The position numbers were made by a program, and so were the translations under genes. A stretch of 64,000 nucleotides of DNA from Burkholderia ubonensis (lineage in GTDB: Bacteria; Pseudomonadota; Gammaproteobacteria; Burkholderiales; Burkholderiaceae), in the NCBI RefSeq assembly GCF_001718695.1, contig NZ_CP013421.1:1054001-1118000 (forward strand). Direction: 5' to 3'. Positions 38,401-47,738 of this stretch are shown here, one piece after another. The notes under the pieces were generated by a model, which saw only the letters and a program-made list of their open reading frames with translations, ran no database searches and was not told where the DNA came from. Position 1 is the stretch's first letter. Every line of letters starts with the position of its first letter.

Positions 38401-38583
38401 CTGATCGATCTCGGCCCGGAAGGCGGCGACGGCGGCGGCCTCGTGCTGTGCGCGGGCACGCCCGACGACGTGAAGGCATGCGCCGAATCGCATACCGGCG
38501 CGGCGCTGCTGCACTACGACCGCGCAATCGGCGCCGAAGCCGAGCCCCCGCGGACGAGGGGGTGCCGCTGCAGGCCGCGTTGA
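35491..38583 (+). CDS. UvrA-like N-terminal half (first two ABC modules)
   Basis: This half alone is a full UvrA-like unit. Homology begins IRIRGARQHNLKHLDLDL, with Walker A GPSGSGKSS, the signature TLSGGEVQRINL and Walker B FVLDEPSIGLHPRD. The second module has [20 protein letters not shown] and MFDEPTTGLHFDD. Zinc-binding pairs CETCRGFG/CDVCGGAR and CPTCGGSG/CPDCDGQR are complete. Clear homology starts just after TTG 35569, so GTG 35491 may be too early. The last 13 or so residues ([12 protein letters not shown]) are out-of-frame translation caused by the frameshift. Confidence 0.8.
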   Translation: MRRACGDPPQRRGTVIPANSFRRADKLSSSNLIRIRGARQHNLKHLDLDLRTGEMTVVTGPSGSGKSSLVFDTLYAEGQRRYVETFSAYARQFLDRMDRPQVDRVDGVPPAIAIDQTNPVRSSRSTVGTMTELNDHLKLLYARAAELFDRKTALPVRHDTPETIYADLSARTADHDPRLVVTFPVELPETVTDEEVEQWLSASGYTRVQARREVASPTGPRKVLDVVADRFRLHQADKARAVEAIEASLKRGGGRVNVYVLAQEEDTAAEPQVWRFSTGLHHPESDLRYADPQAALFSFNSAYGACETCRGFGRVIGVDLGLVIPDERKTLRGGAIKPMQTPAWKECQDDLMRYAAKANIRRDTPWSELTSDERDWVINGSPDWNGKWQSQWYGVRRFFAYLESKAYKMHIRVLLSKYRSYTPCDVCGGARLKTESLLWRLGTKANADAALAPAGRFMPRGVDWTRAQLEALPGLTVHDLMLLPIERIRRFFDDISLPSALLDDALKLLLAEVRTRLKYLCDVGLGYLTLDRQSRTLSGGEVQRINLTTALGTSLTKTLFVLDEPSIGLHPRDLNRIVEAMQRLRDAGNTLVVVEHDPSVMLAADRLIDMGPGPGERGGTIVYDGTPGAIRSARTLTGEYLGGRKHVAHASHWSRRAVDAHTPRIVLEGASEHNLRDVTVEIPLQRLVCVTGVSGSGKSTLLQDVLYPAMARHLGKATESPGAYRRLTGAEQVGDVVFVDQSPIGKTTRSNPASYVGAFDEIRKLFAKAPLALQRGYGAGTFSFNSGDGRCPTCGGSGFEHIEMQFLSDVYLRCPDCDGQRYRAEVLEVRIERGGRALSIADVLDLTVSEAAAFFAADAEVLRVLQPIVDVGLEYVKLGQPVPTLSGGEAQRLKLAGFLAESAKAGSGRRVVTEEARIAQARLFMFDEPTTGLHFDDIAKLMQAFGKLLASGHSLIVIEHNLDVIRAADWLIDLGPEGGDGGGLVLCAGTPDDVKACAESHTGAALLHYDRAIGAEAEPPRTRGCRCRPR

Positions 38584-41468
38584 ACGCGGCGCGGGCGCGG
38601 CGGGCGGTCGAAGGCGAGGACGTCGTGCGGATCGTCAACGCGCGCGAGCACAACCTGAAGGCGCTCGACGTCGACATTCCGCACGGCAAGTTCAACGTGG
38701 TGACGGGCGTGTCCGGTTCCGGCAAGTCGACGCTCGCGTTCGACATCCTCTTTCACGAAGGCCAGCGCCGCTACCTCGAGTCGCTGAACGCGTACGCGCG
38801 CTCGATCGTGCAGCCGGCGGGGCGCCCGGAAGTCGACGCGGTGTACGGCATTCCGCCGACCGTCGCGATCGAGCAGCGGCTGTCGCGCGGCGGCCGCAAG
38901 AGCACGGTCGCGACGACGTCCGAAGTGTGGCACTTCCTGCGGCTGCTGTATGTGAAGCTCGGCCTGCAGCATTGCATCCACGACGGCACGCCGGTGACGT
39001 CGCAAACCGTCGAATCGATCGCCGCGCAGTTGCTGCGCGACCACCGCGGCGAGCACGTCGGGCTGCTCGCGCCACTCGTCGTCAACCGCAAGGGCGTGTA
39101 CACGGATCTCGCGAAGTGGGCGAAGGCGCGCGGCAATACGCATCTGCGCGTGGACGGCGAATTCGTGCCGGTCGACCCGTGGCCGAAGCTCGATCGCTTC
39201 CGCGAGCATACGATCGAGCTGCCGGTGGCCGATCTCGTCGTGTCGCCGGACCACGAAGCCGAGTTGAGGCGCGCTCTGGACGAAACGCTCGAGCTCGGCA
39301 AGGGCGTGATGCATCTGCTCGCGCCGCTCGACGGGCTGCATCATGCGATGACCAACGATCATTCGACCGCGCGGATCGGCGAGGTCAAGGTGCTGTCGGT
39401 GAAGCGCGCGTGCCCGGTGTGCGGCACGAGCTACCCGGAGCTGGACCCGCGGATGTTCTCGTACAACAGCAAGCACGGCTGGTGCACGACCTGCGTGGGG
39501 ACCGGCGTCACGCTCACGCGCGAACAGCGCGCGGCCTACGACGACACGGTGCTCGCCGAAGACGGGCGAGGGCGCGAGCAGACGCTGCCGTCCGACGAGC
39601 AGGAGCCGGAGGGCGTCGGCGACGAGCCGTGCGCGGATTGCGGCGGCACGCGCCTGAACCCGTCCGCGCGCGCGGTGACCTTCGACGGCCATCCGATCGT
39701 CGATGTCGCGCAGTGGACCGTGTCGGATACGCGTCGCTGGATCGACGGCCTGCAGCTCGCCGGGCGGGACGCGCAGATCGCGCGCGACATCGTCAGCGAG
39801 ATCGGCAGCCGTCTCGCGTTTCTCGAGGAAGTCGGGCTCGGCTACCTGAGCCTCGACCGCGCGGCGCCGAGCCTGTCGGGCGGCGAGGCCCAGCGCATCC
39901 GGCTCGCGGCGCAACTGGGCAGCAACCTGCAGGGCGTCTGCTACGTGCTCGACGAGCCGACGATCGGCCTGCATCCGCGCGACAACCAGATCCTGCTGAA
40001 CGCGCTGCGCAAGCTCGGCGACAAGGGCAACACGCTCGTCGTCGTCGAGCATGACGAAGACACGATTCGCCGCGCCGATCACATCATCGACGTCGGCCCG
40101 GGCGCCGGCAAGCGCGGCGGCACGCTGGTCGCGCAGGGCGGCGTCGCCGACCTGTCCGCGCAGCCCGATTCGCTGACGGGGCGCTTCCTCGCGCAACCGA
40201 TCGTGCATCCGCTGCAGCCGCGCCGCAGCGTGAACCTGCCGGGCGCGAAGCACGGGCCGGCGGTGCCGGAGACCTGGCTGACGGTGCACGGCGGCAAGCT
40301 GCACAACCTGCGCGACGTCACGGTCGGCATTCCGCTCGGGCGGCTCGTCGCGGTGACGGGCGTGAGCGGCTCGGGCAAGTCGACGCTCGCACGCGACGTG
40401 CTGATGACGAACCTGCTCGATGCGGTGGGCCGCTCGGTGCTGTCGTCGCCGGCCGCGCGCCGCGCGCGCAAGGCCGCGGAGCAGGCAGCGCCATCATCGG
40501 CCGCGAATTGCCGCGCGAGCGTGCTGGCGCGCAGCGCGCCGAGGCCGTCGCTCGACGTCACGCATGCGTGGCAGGGCTGCGAGTCGATCAGCGGCTGGGA
40601 GCACATCGATCGCGTGCTCGAAGTCGATCAGACGCCGATCGGCAAGACGCCGCGCTCATGCCCGGCGACCTATATCGGCGTGTGGGACGCCATCCGCAAG
40701 CTGTTCGCGGACACGCTGGAGGCGCGCGCCCGCGGCTACGCGGCGTCGCGTTTCTCGTTCAACACCGGCGAAGGGCGGTGCCCCGCCTGCGAAGGGCAGG
40801 GCGTGCGCACGATCGGCATGAGCTTCCTGCCCGATGTGAAGGTGCCGTGCGACGTGTGCCACGGGCAGCGCTTCAATCCGGAGACGCTCGCGGTCACGTG
40901 GCGCGGCCGGAACATCGGCGACGTGCTGACGATGGAGATCGACGAAGCCGTGGAGTTCTTTGCGCCGATCTCGAACATCGCGCATCCGCTGCAACTGATG
41001 AAGGACGTCGGCCTCGGCTACCTGACGCTCGGCCAGCCGTCGCCGACCCTGTCCGGCGGCGAGGCGCAGCGCATCAAGCTCGTCACCGAACTCAGCAAGG
41101 TGCGCGACGACATCACGCGGCGCGGCCAGAAGGCGCCGCATACGCTGTACGTGCTCGACGAACCGACCGTGGGCCTGCATATGGCCGACGTCGCGAAGCT
41201 GATCCATGTGCTGCACCGGCTCGTGGATGCGGGGCACAGCGTCATCGTGATCGAGCACGACCTCGACGTGATCGCGGAAGCGGACTGGATCATCGACCTC
41301 GGCCCGGAGGGCGGCGTCGGAGGCGGCGCGATCGTGGCGGCCGCGCATCCGGAAGGGCTCGTGCAGGTGAGCGCGAGCCATACCGGACACGCGTTGAAGC
41401 CGGTGCTCGCGCGCACGGCCTCGGACGGCGGCGACGCGGTGCGTGACGGCGTGGCCCAGGCCGGTTGA
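38547..41468 (+). CDS. UvrA-like C-terminal half (third and fourth ABC modules)
   Basis: This half continues in another frame after the shift. A GTG at 38562 could in principle start it separately, 19 bases before the upstream stop. It has Walker [12 protein letters not shown], zinc pairs [16 protein letters not shown] with CADCGGTR, the signature [12 protein letters not shown] and Walker [14 protein letters not shown]. The last module has [38 protein letters not shown] and [14 protein letters not shown] 60-residue Ala/Arg-rich insert (about 40440-40560) interrupts the last module. All ATPase motifs are intact, so loss of function would come only from the frameshift. Confidence 0.8.
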   Translation, partial: PADEGVPLQAALNAARARRAVEGEDVVRIVNAREHNLKALDVDIPHGKFNVVTGVSGSGKSTLAFDILFHEGQRRYLESLNAYARSIVQPAGRPEVDAVYGIPPTVAIEQRLSRGGRKSTVATTSEVWHFLRLLYVKLGLQHCIHDGTPVTSQTVESIAAQLLRDHRGEHVGLLAPLVVNRKGVYTDLAKWAKARGNTHLRVDGEFVPVDPWPKLDRFREHTIELPVADLVVSPDHEAELRRALDETLELGKGVMHLLAPLDGLHHAMTNDHSTARIGEVKVLSVKRACPVCGTSYPELDPRMFSYNSKHGWCTTCVGTGVTLTREQRAAYDDTVLAEDGRGREQTLPSDEQEPEGVGDEPCADCGGTRLNPSARAVTFDGHPIVDVAQWTVSDTRRWIDGLQLAGRDAQIARDIVSEIGSRLAFLEEVGLGYLSLDRAAPSLSGGEAQRIRLAAQLGSNLQGVCYVLDEPTIGLHPRDNQILLNALRKLGDKGNTLVVVEHDEDTIRRADHIIDVGPGAGKRGGTLVAQGGVADLSAQPDSLTGRFLAQPIVHPLQPRRSVNLPGAKHGPAVPETWLTVHGGKLHNLRDVTVGIPLGRLVAVTGVSGSGKSTLARDVLMTNLLDAVGRSVLSSPAARRARKAAEQAAPSSAANCRASVLARSAPRPSLDVTHAWQGCESISGWEHIDRVLEVDQTPIGKTPRSCPATYIGVWDAIRKLFADTLEARARGYAASRFSFNTGEGRCPACEGQGVRTIGMSFLPDVKVPCDVCHGQRFNPETLAVTWRGRNIGDVLTMEIDEAVEFFAPISNIAHPLQLMKDVGLGYLTLGQPSPTLSGGEAQRIKLVTELSKVRDDITRRGQKAPHTLYVLDEPTVGLHMADVAKLIHVLHRLVDAGHSVIVIEHDLDVIAEADWIIDLGPEGGVGGGAIVAAAHPEGLVQVSASHTGHALKPVLARTASDGGDAVRDGVAQAG

Positions 41469-41487
41469 TCAGCGGTGCTGCCGCTGA
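41469..41487 (+). terminator. Hairpin directly after the uvrA stop
   Basis: A perfect 7-bp stem, TCAGCGG with CCGCTGA, and a TGCTG loop start on the base after the TGA. Only a short CTTTC follows, so it is a weak intrinsic terminator or an mRNA end-protecting hairpin. Confidence 0.55.
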
Positions 41488-41675
41488 CTGGCGCTTTCGT
41501 CCCGCGCCAACGCGGGCACTGCGTGTCGGGGCGAAACGCAGCGTTGCCGAGGCCGCCGCCGGCGTTCGGATCGGACGTCGGCGCCGGTTTTCGATTCGGG
41601 CAGTGCGATCGATCGCGCGTCGGACAAGCGGGCGGGCGCGCTATGCACGCGCTCGGCCGTTATCCGCCCACGCGG

Positions 41676-42134
41676 TCAACGAACCGTCGCCTCGACGTGC
41701 GCGCTCGCGCCGGCTTCGCGGCGCGCGGCCGCCGGTGCTCCCGCCGCATCCGCTACGCGCACGTGCGCCGTCCTGAACACGACGATCCTGCGCACCAGAT
41801 ACAGCGTGACGAAGCTGACGGCCACTGCGATCCATTTCGCGGCGACCGTGCCGACCCGCGCCGACGCGACGTGCACGATGCCGCCGGTCAGCAGCGAGCC
41901 GAGCGCGCAGCTCGCCGCGAACAGCAGCGCTTCGCCGAGCTGCCGGCGGCCGGTCGCGTCGGAGCGGAACACCACGCGGCGCGACAGCAGATAGTTGACG
42001 ACACCGCCGCCCAGGTACGCGAGCCACGCCGAGATCCCCGCGTCGATCGGCATCGTCGCCTTCAGGACGACGAACAGCGCCCAGTCGACGCCGAGCGACA
42101 CCACGCTGACGACGCAATAGCGCGACAGCATCAT
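41676..42134 (-). CDS. GtrA-family membrane protein
   Basis: This 152-residue protein has four hydrophobic segments in the GtrA layout. It opens MMLSRYCVVSVVSLGVDWALF and includes YLGGGVVNYLLSRRVVF, the family core. GtrA proteins are thought to help flip polyprenyl-phosphate sugars. ATG 42134 overlaps the stop of the flavoprotein gene (ATGA). A charged Ala-rich tail of about 30 residues is not conserved. It is the last gene of a three-gene minus-strand set. Confidence 0.85.
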   Translation of the reverse strand: MMLSRYCVVSVVSLGVDWALFVVLKATMPIDAGISAWLAYLGGGVVNYLLSRRVVFRSDATGRRQLGEALLFAASCALGSLLTGGIVHVASARVGTVAAKWIAVAVSFVTLYLVRRIVVFRTAHVRVADAAGAPAAARREAGASAHVEATVR

Positions 42135-43639
42135 GTCCGCCTCCACTGAACGGTGCGGGCCGGCACGGCGCGCAGGCCCGCTGCGCCGGCTTGCGGTTCG
42201 GCGCCGCTCTCGTGATATTCGGCGTCCTCGTTGACGGCCCATACGTCGCGAAGCCGATGCCCGGCGACGATGTTCTCGACGGTCAGCATCGCCGTCATCA
42301 TCGCGTGGTCCTGGTTGTTGTACTTGTGCATGCCGTTGCGGCCGACGAGATGCAGATTCGGAAAGTGTTCGGCCAGATCGGCCCGGATCTGGTCGACGAT
42401 CGCGCGGTAATCGTCGTCGTACACCGGGTACGCCTTCGGCTGGCGCACGACGCGCGCGCCGCGGATCTGGTCGCGCGTCGCCAGGCCGATCTGTTCGAGC
42501 TCGCGGATCGCGAGCGCGGTGATGTCGGCGTCGCTGCTCTCCCACATCGCATCGCCGTCGAAGCAGAAGTACTCGAGCCCGAGGCAACCGCCCGTCGCGG
42601 CGTCGGGCACCATCTCGGGCGACCACGATGCGAAGTTCTGGATGCGCCCGACCTTGACCGACGGGTCGTGTATGTAGATCCAGTTGTCCGTGAACGTGGC
42701 CGGCCGGTCGAGTATCAGCGCGACCGTGATGAAGTCGCGGTACTGGAGTCGCGCGGCGGCCTCGGCGGACGACGGCCGCGGCGAAATCGCGTTGATGGTT
42801 TCCCGCAGCGGCGCGGTGCACACGACGTCGCGCGCGCTGATGCGATGCGTCTGTCCGTCGGGGCCGATGGTTTCGACGAGCCAGCGCCGCGCGCGGCCGT
42901 CGTACTGCAGTGCGCCCGCTGCGTGGCCCATCATCAACCGTCCGCCTTGCTGCTCGAACTTGCGCGCGGCGGCTTCCCACAGCATGCCGGGGCCGCGTCG
43001 CGGGTAGTGGAACGATTCGATCAGCGACTTGACGTCGGTCCGGCGCGACCGGATCCCGAGCGACCGCTTTACCGCACCGGCGATCGCGGTGGACAGGCTG
43101 AGCCCCTTGATGCGCTGTGCGGCCCAGTCGGCCGAAATTTCGTCGCAGGACATGCCCCACACCTTTTCGGTGTAGGTCTTGAAGAAGATCGAGAACAGCC
43201 GTTCGCCGAACTGATTGGCGACCCATTGATGAAACGACGTCGGGTTGCGGCACGGCCGCACGCGCGCGGCGAGGTACGACAGCACGCAGCGCGCGCTTTC
43301 GACGATGCCCAGGTTCATCAACGCTTCGAGCCCGTCGAGCGGATAGCGGTAGAACTTGTTCCGGTAGAAGATGCGCGAGCTGCGCGGCCGCTCGATGAAG
43401 TCGTCCGGCAGCAGCTCGTGCCACAGCGCGACGACCTCGGCGGACTTGGAGAAGAAGCGGTGCCCGCCGATGTCGAAGCAATGGCCGTCGAACCGTTCGG
43501 TGCGACTGATGCCGCCGACATAGTGGGGATCCTTCTCGACGAGCGCGACCGACAGCGCGGTCTGTTTGGTCAGCAGGTAGGCGGCGGTGAGGCCGCCCGG
43601 CCCGGCGCCGATGATCAGTACGTCAACCGATTGATCCAT
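42131..43639 (-). CDS. FAD-dependent oxidoreductase, UDP-galactopyranose mutase-like
   Basis: This 502-residue flavoprotein starts at ATG 43639 with the dinucleotide-binding fold VDVLIIGAGPGGLTAAYLL. EKDPHYVGGISRTERFDGHCFDIGGHRFF, here split by the YVGGISRT centre, is the mark of the UGM-like/amine-oxidase branch. Later segments (WVANQFGERLFSIFFKTYTEKVWG, NFASWSPEMVPD) are shared with proteins annotated as UDP-galactopyranose mutase or NAD(P)-binding HemY-like enzymes. It may modify a nucleotide or polyprenyl sugar for the adjoining GtrA/GT-C genes. The substrate is unknown. Confidence 0.78.
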   Translation of the reverse strand: MDQSVDVLIIGAGPGGLTAAYLLTKQTALSVALVEKDPHYVGGISRTERFDGHCFDIGGHRFFSKSAEVVALWHELLPDDFIERPRSSRIFYRNKFYRYPLDGLEALMNLGIVESARCVLSYLAARVRPCRNPTSFHQWVANQFGERLFSIFFKTYTEKVWGMSCDEISADWAAQRIKGLSLSTAIAGAVKRSLGIRSRRTDVKSLIESFHYPRRGPGMLWEAAARKFEQQGGRLMMGHAAGALQYDGRARRWLVETIGPDGQTHRISARDVVCTAPLRETINAISPRPSSAEAAARLQYRDFITVALILDRPATFTDNWIYIHDPSVKVGRIQNFASWSPEMVPDAATGGCLGLEYFCFDGDAMWESSDADITALAIRELEQIGLATRDQIRGARVVRQPKAYPVYDDDYRAIVDQIRADLAEHFPNLHLVGRNGMHKYNNQDHAMMTAMLTVENIVAGHRLRDVWAVNEDAEYHESGAEPQAGAAGLRAVPARTVQWRRT

Positions 43640-43740
43640 GATGTCACCCCGAGTGTCGAGTCGCTGGTTTGTCGTGTGTCGTCTCTGCCGTTCCAGCCGG
43701 ACGGCGAGCCGTGATGTCGAAGCGGTTGCGGGCGTCCGGC

Positions 43741-45777
43741 TCAAGCGCCGTCCACGCGCGCGTCGTCACGCGCGGGCGGGCCGGCCTGCGCTGCAGCGGG
43801 CATTCGCTCGTGAATTGCGTCGGTGTCGGTGCGCGGTTGCGCATGTACGGTCAGCGCGTGCGCGGCCGCGCCTGCCGTCCTGATGCGGCCGCAGTCGTAC
43901 AGCCAGAAGGTGCTTGCGGCGTCGGGCGACCACGCGTCGCGCGTCGCCAATGCCGGGTAGTGCCGACGCGACACGATGAAATCGAGCACGGGATCGGCGC
44001 ACACGCGCCGGATGCCGGCCGCGGTCAGCGCGACGTAGTCGTAGGTGGACACGAAGACGTTCGAGTGCTTGTCCGCAGCGGCGGCGGTGGCGCCGCCGCG
44101 CGGCGGCCGCGCGGCATACGGGTCTCGCCGGATCAGCTCGACGCGCCGTACGGCCTCGAAGGTGGTGCGGCGGTTGAAGATCAACCCGGCCGCCTGCGCC
44201 GACGAGTAATAGCTCGACGTCTTCATCAGGAACCACGGGTAGACGACTTCGTCGCCCGGGCCGTCCCAATACACGATGTCGCCGCGAGCGACCGTGCGGG
44301 CGAACGGCGCGATCGCCGGGCGGTCGGCGCGCGCTTCGACGAGCGTCGCCGCCGCGGAGCGCTGGTCGAGATTGACGAATCCATACGCGGCGAGCGCGGC
44401 CAAGGTGACGGGAAGCGCGGCGGCCGCGAGTCGCGTGCGCGACAGGTGGAGCGCGACCAGCAACGCGACCGGGACGATCGCCAGATGCGTGTGAATCAAC
44501 GCCTCGAGCCACCCGATGTCGAGCGCGACCTTGCCGGTCGGATAGGCGGCGCGCGCGACCTGATACGCGCACTGGAATACGAACCAGACGATCGCGGCGA
44601 TCAGCGTGGTTCCGATCCATGCGGCGCGGTGCACCGTACCGAGGTCGCGCAGCTGCGTGACCGGCACCGCAGCGGCGGGCCGGCGCGCGCCCACGTGCAG
44701 CGCGGCGGCAACGGCCAGCGCGATGATCCCGCCGCCGACGTCGAGCAGCAGCCAGCAGATCGCCAGCAGCCAGACCAGTGTCGGCCGCACGCGTGCTTCG
44801 CGCCGCACGAGCAGGATGGCCGCCGGCCATTGCATCACCGAGAGCAGCCACAGCGTGCGCCACGGCTGCAGCTGGATCCACAGCGCGTCCTGGCCGGTCA
44901 GGTCCGCGATCGTGGTGGCCGCGACGCCCGCCACGCCGATCAACGCGAGGTTCGACCACAGCGCGCGTTGCGGCTGCGCCGGGTCCGCGGATAGCGCGGC
45001 CGGAAGCGCGATCGCCCAGCACAGCTTGCTCCACGCGGTGAGCGACCACAGGGTCGGGAACAGGAACGGCACGTTGTAGCGCGCGATCGCTCGCCATTCC
45101 GGATCGAACGGATCGAGGTGGAGCGCGTGGAAGGCCGGCATCTCGACGACGGCGAACGCGATCAGCGCGATCGGCAATAGTCGCCACCACGCGACGCGCG
45201 GCAGCCGCACGAGTGCGACGAACGCCAGCGCCGCGCCGCCGATCAGCGGATGAACGGCGGCGGCGACGACGGTCAGCGCGAGCGCCACGCGATACCGGCG
45301 TTCGAGCAGCGACGCGATCGCCCACAGGCCGAGCGCTTCGGCCGGCAGCCGCGCGGTGACGAAGCCTTCGTCGTACGAGAAGATCAGGCCGGCGCCGTAA
45401 TCGGCCGGCATGCACGCGACGAACAGCAGCGCGACCCAGTGCCACGGTGCGGGCAGCAGCTGGCGGGCGAGCCGCCAGATGCCGGTCCACCACAGTGCCT
45501 GAGCGGCGATCAGGCACGCGAGATTGCTTGCGCGCAGGCCGAACGCGGACACGAGCAGCGCGAACATCCGCCCGTAGATCGTCCAGCGATCCTGCGAGCC
45601 GTACTGGAAGAACAGGTCGTGCGCAAAGCTGTCGGGATGGAGGTTGTGCAGCGCCTGCGCGGTGTACAGAATCGCGTCGTGCCGGATGCCCGTGTAGGGA
45701 TGCGCGACCACGAACAGGACGGCCAGCGAAACCACCAGTGCGATGTCCGAACGGCCGGGTTTCTCAGTCGGATTCAT
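43741..45777 (-). CDS. Large multi-pass membrane protein, GT-C-like
   Basis: This 678-residue protein has about 11-13 hydrophobic segments, then a soluble C-terminal part of about 200 residues that starts near DQRSAAATLVEARADRP. A charged first loop after the first helix contains HDAILYTAQALHNLHPD, with the Asp expected in GT-C glycosyltransferases. GT-C enzymes use polyprenyl-phosphate sugars in the periplasm, which fits GtrA two genes downstream. No named family was recognised. It heads the minus-strand set, and the flavoprotein gene starts about 100 bases after its stop. Confidence 0.62.
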   Translation of the reverse strand: MNPTEKPGRSDIALVVSLAVLFVVAHPYTGIRHDAILYTAQALHNLHPDSFAHDLFFQYGSQDRWTIYGRMFALLVSAFGLRASNLACLIAAQALWWTGIWRLARQLLPAPWHWVALLFVACMPADYGAGLIFSYDEGFVTARLPAEALGLWAIASLLERRYRVALALTVVAAAVHPLIGGAALAFVALVRLPRVAWWRLLPIALIAFAVVEMPAFHALHLDPFDPEWRAIARYNVPFLFPTLWSLTAWSKLCWAIALPAALSADPAQPQRALWSNLALIGVAGVAATTIADLTGQDALWIQLQPWRTLWLLSVMQWPAAILLVRREARVRPTLVWLLAICWLLLDVGGGIIALAVAAALHVGARRPAAAVPVTQLRDLGTVHRAAWIGTTLIAAIVWFVFQCAYQVARAAYPTGKVALDIGWLEALIHTHLAIVPVALLVALHLSRTRLAAAALPVTLAALAAYGFVNLDQRSAAATLVEARADRPAIAPFARTVARGDIVYWDGPGDEVVYPWFLMKTSSYYSSAQAAGLIFNRRTTFEAVRRVELIRRDPYAARPPRGGATAAAADKHSNVFVSTYDYVALTAAGIRRVCADPVLDFIVSRRHYPALATRDAWSPDAASTFWLYDCGRIRTAGAAAHALTVHAQPRTDTDAIHERMPAAAQAGPPARDDARVDGA

Positions 45778-46712
45778 GATGGAAGGGCAGGCTCTCGTCG
45801 ACGGGATTGCGTGCGCTTGCCGGCTGCCGGCGGTGCAACGAGCTGTCGGGCCACCGGGCCATCGGGCGCCGGCCGCCGCTGTCGGCGGCGCGCGCGGACG
45901 GCCGCGGTGCGTCCGAATGCAGCGCCGGCTGGCGCTCAGCGTGCGGGTTGCGGTGCGCGGCCGGCGGTGGGCCGGCCGAACCTGCGGACGCCGGCGCTGC
46001 GCGCGGCCGCACGCGGCGTGCGCGTGCGCACGGGCGTCGCCGGGTTCGCGTCGAGCGCGTCGGCGCGATGAAATGCGCGGGATGCGGCGGCCAGCGGCCG
46101 CGAAGGGAGCGTTGCTGTGCTGCTGTCGGCGCGCGCAGCCGCGCCGATCGAGACGGTCGTGTTCGTTTTCATCGTGTCCCCCGATGCGCCGTGCACCGGA
46201 GAACTCATCGACGGGTGCGCCGGACGCGGATTTATTCGAAATATTGTGTGCGCGCCGATACGGTGGGTCCGGCGTCTCTGGCGTGAATGCATGGAGCGTG
46301 CCACGGCCGTCGATGCGCGCGGGCAGGCGGCCGGCGGCGCGGCCATGCGGGTCGGGACGCTCGCCGTCGCCGGAAATGTGTCGATCCTGAAACGGTCGCG
46401 CGCGGCGAATCGGCTCGGCCGTCGTTCGTCGCGTTGTCGAATGCCGGCCGCCATCTCGGCGCGGTCGCGCTCAACGCGAAGACGACGGCGCCGCGCTGCG
46501 ATCGCGCAACCGCGCCGCACCGCGCACGCGCGGATATCGGGCAAGCCGCGAGGCGGCGTCGGGAGCGTCTGCCGCAGTACGGACCGCGCCGACGCGCGCC
46601 TACCTGCGTCTGACGAAACCGGACGACCGCACTGCGGTTCAGGTTGCAGATCTGAAACGTCGCAACGGGTCGTTGGCGGCGAGGACGGCCGCTCGCGCGA
46701 TGCCGCGTGCGC
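45778..46712. other. Long gap with no supported gene
   Basis: This 935-base stretch lies between the start of the GT-C-like gene and the end of the LysR gene. All open frames have Arg/Ala-rich translations typical of GC-rich shadow frames, lack ribosome sites and match nothing recognised. It must hold the promoter of the minus-strand GT-C set. TGAAAC-containing elements at about 46386 and 46652 were noted. Confidence 0.5.
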
Positions 46713-47618
46713 TCAATCGAAGTACGGCTGCAGCACGCGTTCGATCCAGTCCATGAACGCGCGCACGCGCGGCGACAGATTGCGCCGATGCGCCACCACC
46801 AGCGACGCGGCGAGCGGTTCGGGCCGCAGGTCGGGCAGCACCTCCACCAGCGCGCCGCTCGCGATGTGCGGCGCGACGCCCGAATAGCCGGCCTGGATCA
46901 GGCCGATGCCGGCCAGCCCGGCCGCATGATAGGTCTGCACGTTGTTCACCTGCATCGCGCTCGGCAAGGCGAGCGTCGCGTAGCCGTCGCCCTTCGGGTA
47001 TTCCCATCCGGCGTGCCGCGCGCCGAGCGTCAGCGAGTAGTGGACCATCCGGTGCCCTTGGCCGAGCAGATCGTCGAGCGTATGCGGTACGCCGTGCCGC
47101 GCCAGATAGTCGGGGCTCGCCGCATTGATCATCCGCAGGCGGCCGAGCGGCCGCGCGATCAGCGTGTCGTCGATGATCGGGCCGAGCCGCACGACGCAGT
47201 CGAACCCTTCCTGCACGAGATCGACGCGCCGGTCGGTGCTCGACAGTTCCAGCTCGAGCTCGGGATGCGCGGCCATCAGCTGCGGCAGCGCCGGCACCAC
47301 GACGCTGCGCGCCAGCTCGGTCGGCATGTCGACGCGCAGCCGCCCGCGCAGGCGCGTGCCGCTGCCCGAAAACATCGACTGCAATTCCTGCACTTCGGCC
47401 AGCAGATCGCGGGCGCGCGCGTAAAACGCGCGGCCGTCCTCGGTCAGCTGCACGCTGCGCGTCGTCCGGTGCAGCAGCGCCACGCCGACGTCGCGCTCCA
47501 GCTGGCGGACGACCATCGATGCGCGTCCCTTCTGGATCCCCAGGCTCTCGGCGGCACGCGTGAAGCTCGTCATCTCGGCCACCCGGGCGAAGATCAGAAG
47601 CGCATCGAGGTTTTGCAT
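46713..47618 (-). CDS. LysR-family transcriptional regulator
   Basis: This 301-residue regulator starts at ATG 47618 behind GGAGAG. The N-terminal winged helix is clear: LLIFARVAEMTSFTRAAESL, then GRASMVVRQLERDVGVALLHRTTRSVQLTEDG, shown here in two parts. The C-terminal effector domain shows the CrgA-like pattern GRLRVDMPTELARSVVVPAL. It is divergent from the flavodoxin-like gene across 120 bases, so it probably controls that gene and the aldo/keto reductase, as well as itself. The inducer is unknown; such neighbours suggest quinone or electrophile stress. Confidence 0.94.
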   Translation of the reverse strand: MQNLDALLIFARVAEMTSFTRAAESLGIQKGRASMVVRQLERDVGVALLHRTTRSVQLTEDGRAFYARARDLLAEVQELQSMFSGSGTRLRGRLRVDMPTELARSVVVPALPQLMAAHPELELELSSTDRRVDLVQEGFDCVVRLGPIIDDTLIARPLGRLRMINAASPDYLARHGVPHTLDDLLGQGHRMVHYSLTLGARHAGWEYPKGDGYATLALPSAMQVNNVQTYHAAGLAGIGLIQAGYSGVAPHIASGALVEVLPDLRPEPLAASLVVAHRRNLSPRVRAFMDWIERVLQPYFD

Positions 47619-47738
47619 TGTTCTCTCCGGGGGTAACAGAACGTTCAAAGGTCGCCCATTTATAACGCATTTGCGACTCAGTAAAGTGCGTTCCCATGTC
47701 GTCGCCCGACGGCAACCCGAACCAAAGGACGCTCAACC

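Larger units (their letters stand above)
35491..41468 (+). pseudogene. Giant duplicated UvrA (four ABC modules), broken by a one-base frameshift
   Basis: Two open frames join into one UvrA-type protein of about 1,990 residues, roughly twice the length of normal UvrA (about 940). It resembles two UvrA monomers fused head to tail. Normal UvrA is a damage-sensing ATPase dimer of the nucleotide excision repair pathway. The frame changes within 38545-38562: one extra C in the C5 run at 38545-38549, or one extra G in the G5 run at 38558-38562, restores a single frame. This may be a sequencing error, a true null mutation or a slippage site. A LexA box lies upstream. The start is uncertain (GTG 35491, GTG 35533 or TTG 35569). 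Confidence 0.8.

Noticed and set aside
36084..38546. Open frame upstream of the UvrA C-terminal half in the same frame
   Set aside because: The translation before the frameshift is Arg/Ala-rich shadow sequence, while the other frame codes for clear UvrA motifs over the same bases.
46386..46666. TGAAAC elements before the GT-C set as relatives of the 59960 operator
   Set aside because: Only single half-sites with weak flanking likeness are present, so chance is a fair explanation.
45743..46887. Several overlapping frames in the gap before the LysR gene
   Set aside because: They have no ribosome sites, Arg-rich low-complexity translations and no family likeness; several frames are open at once.
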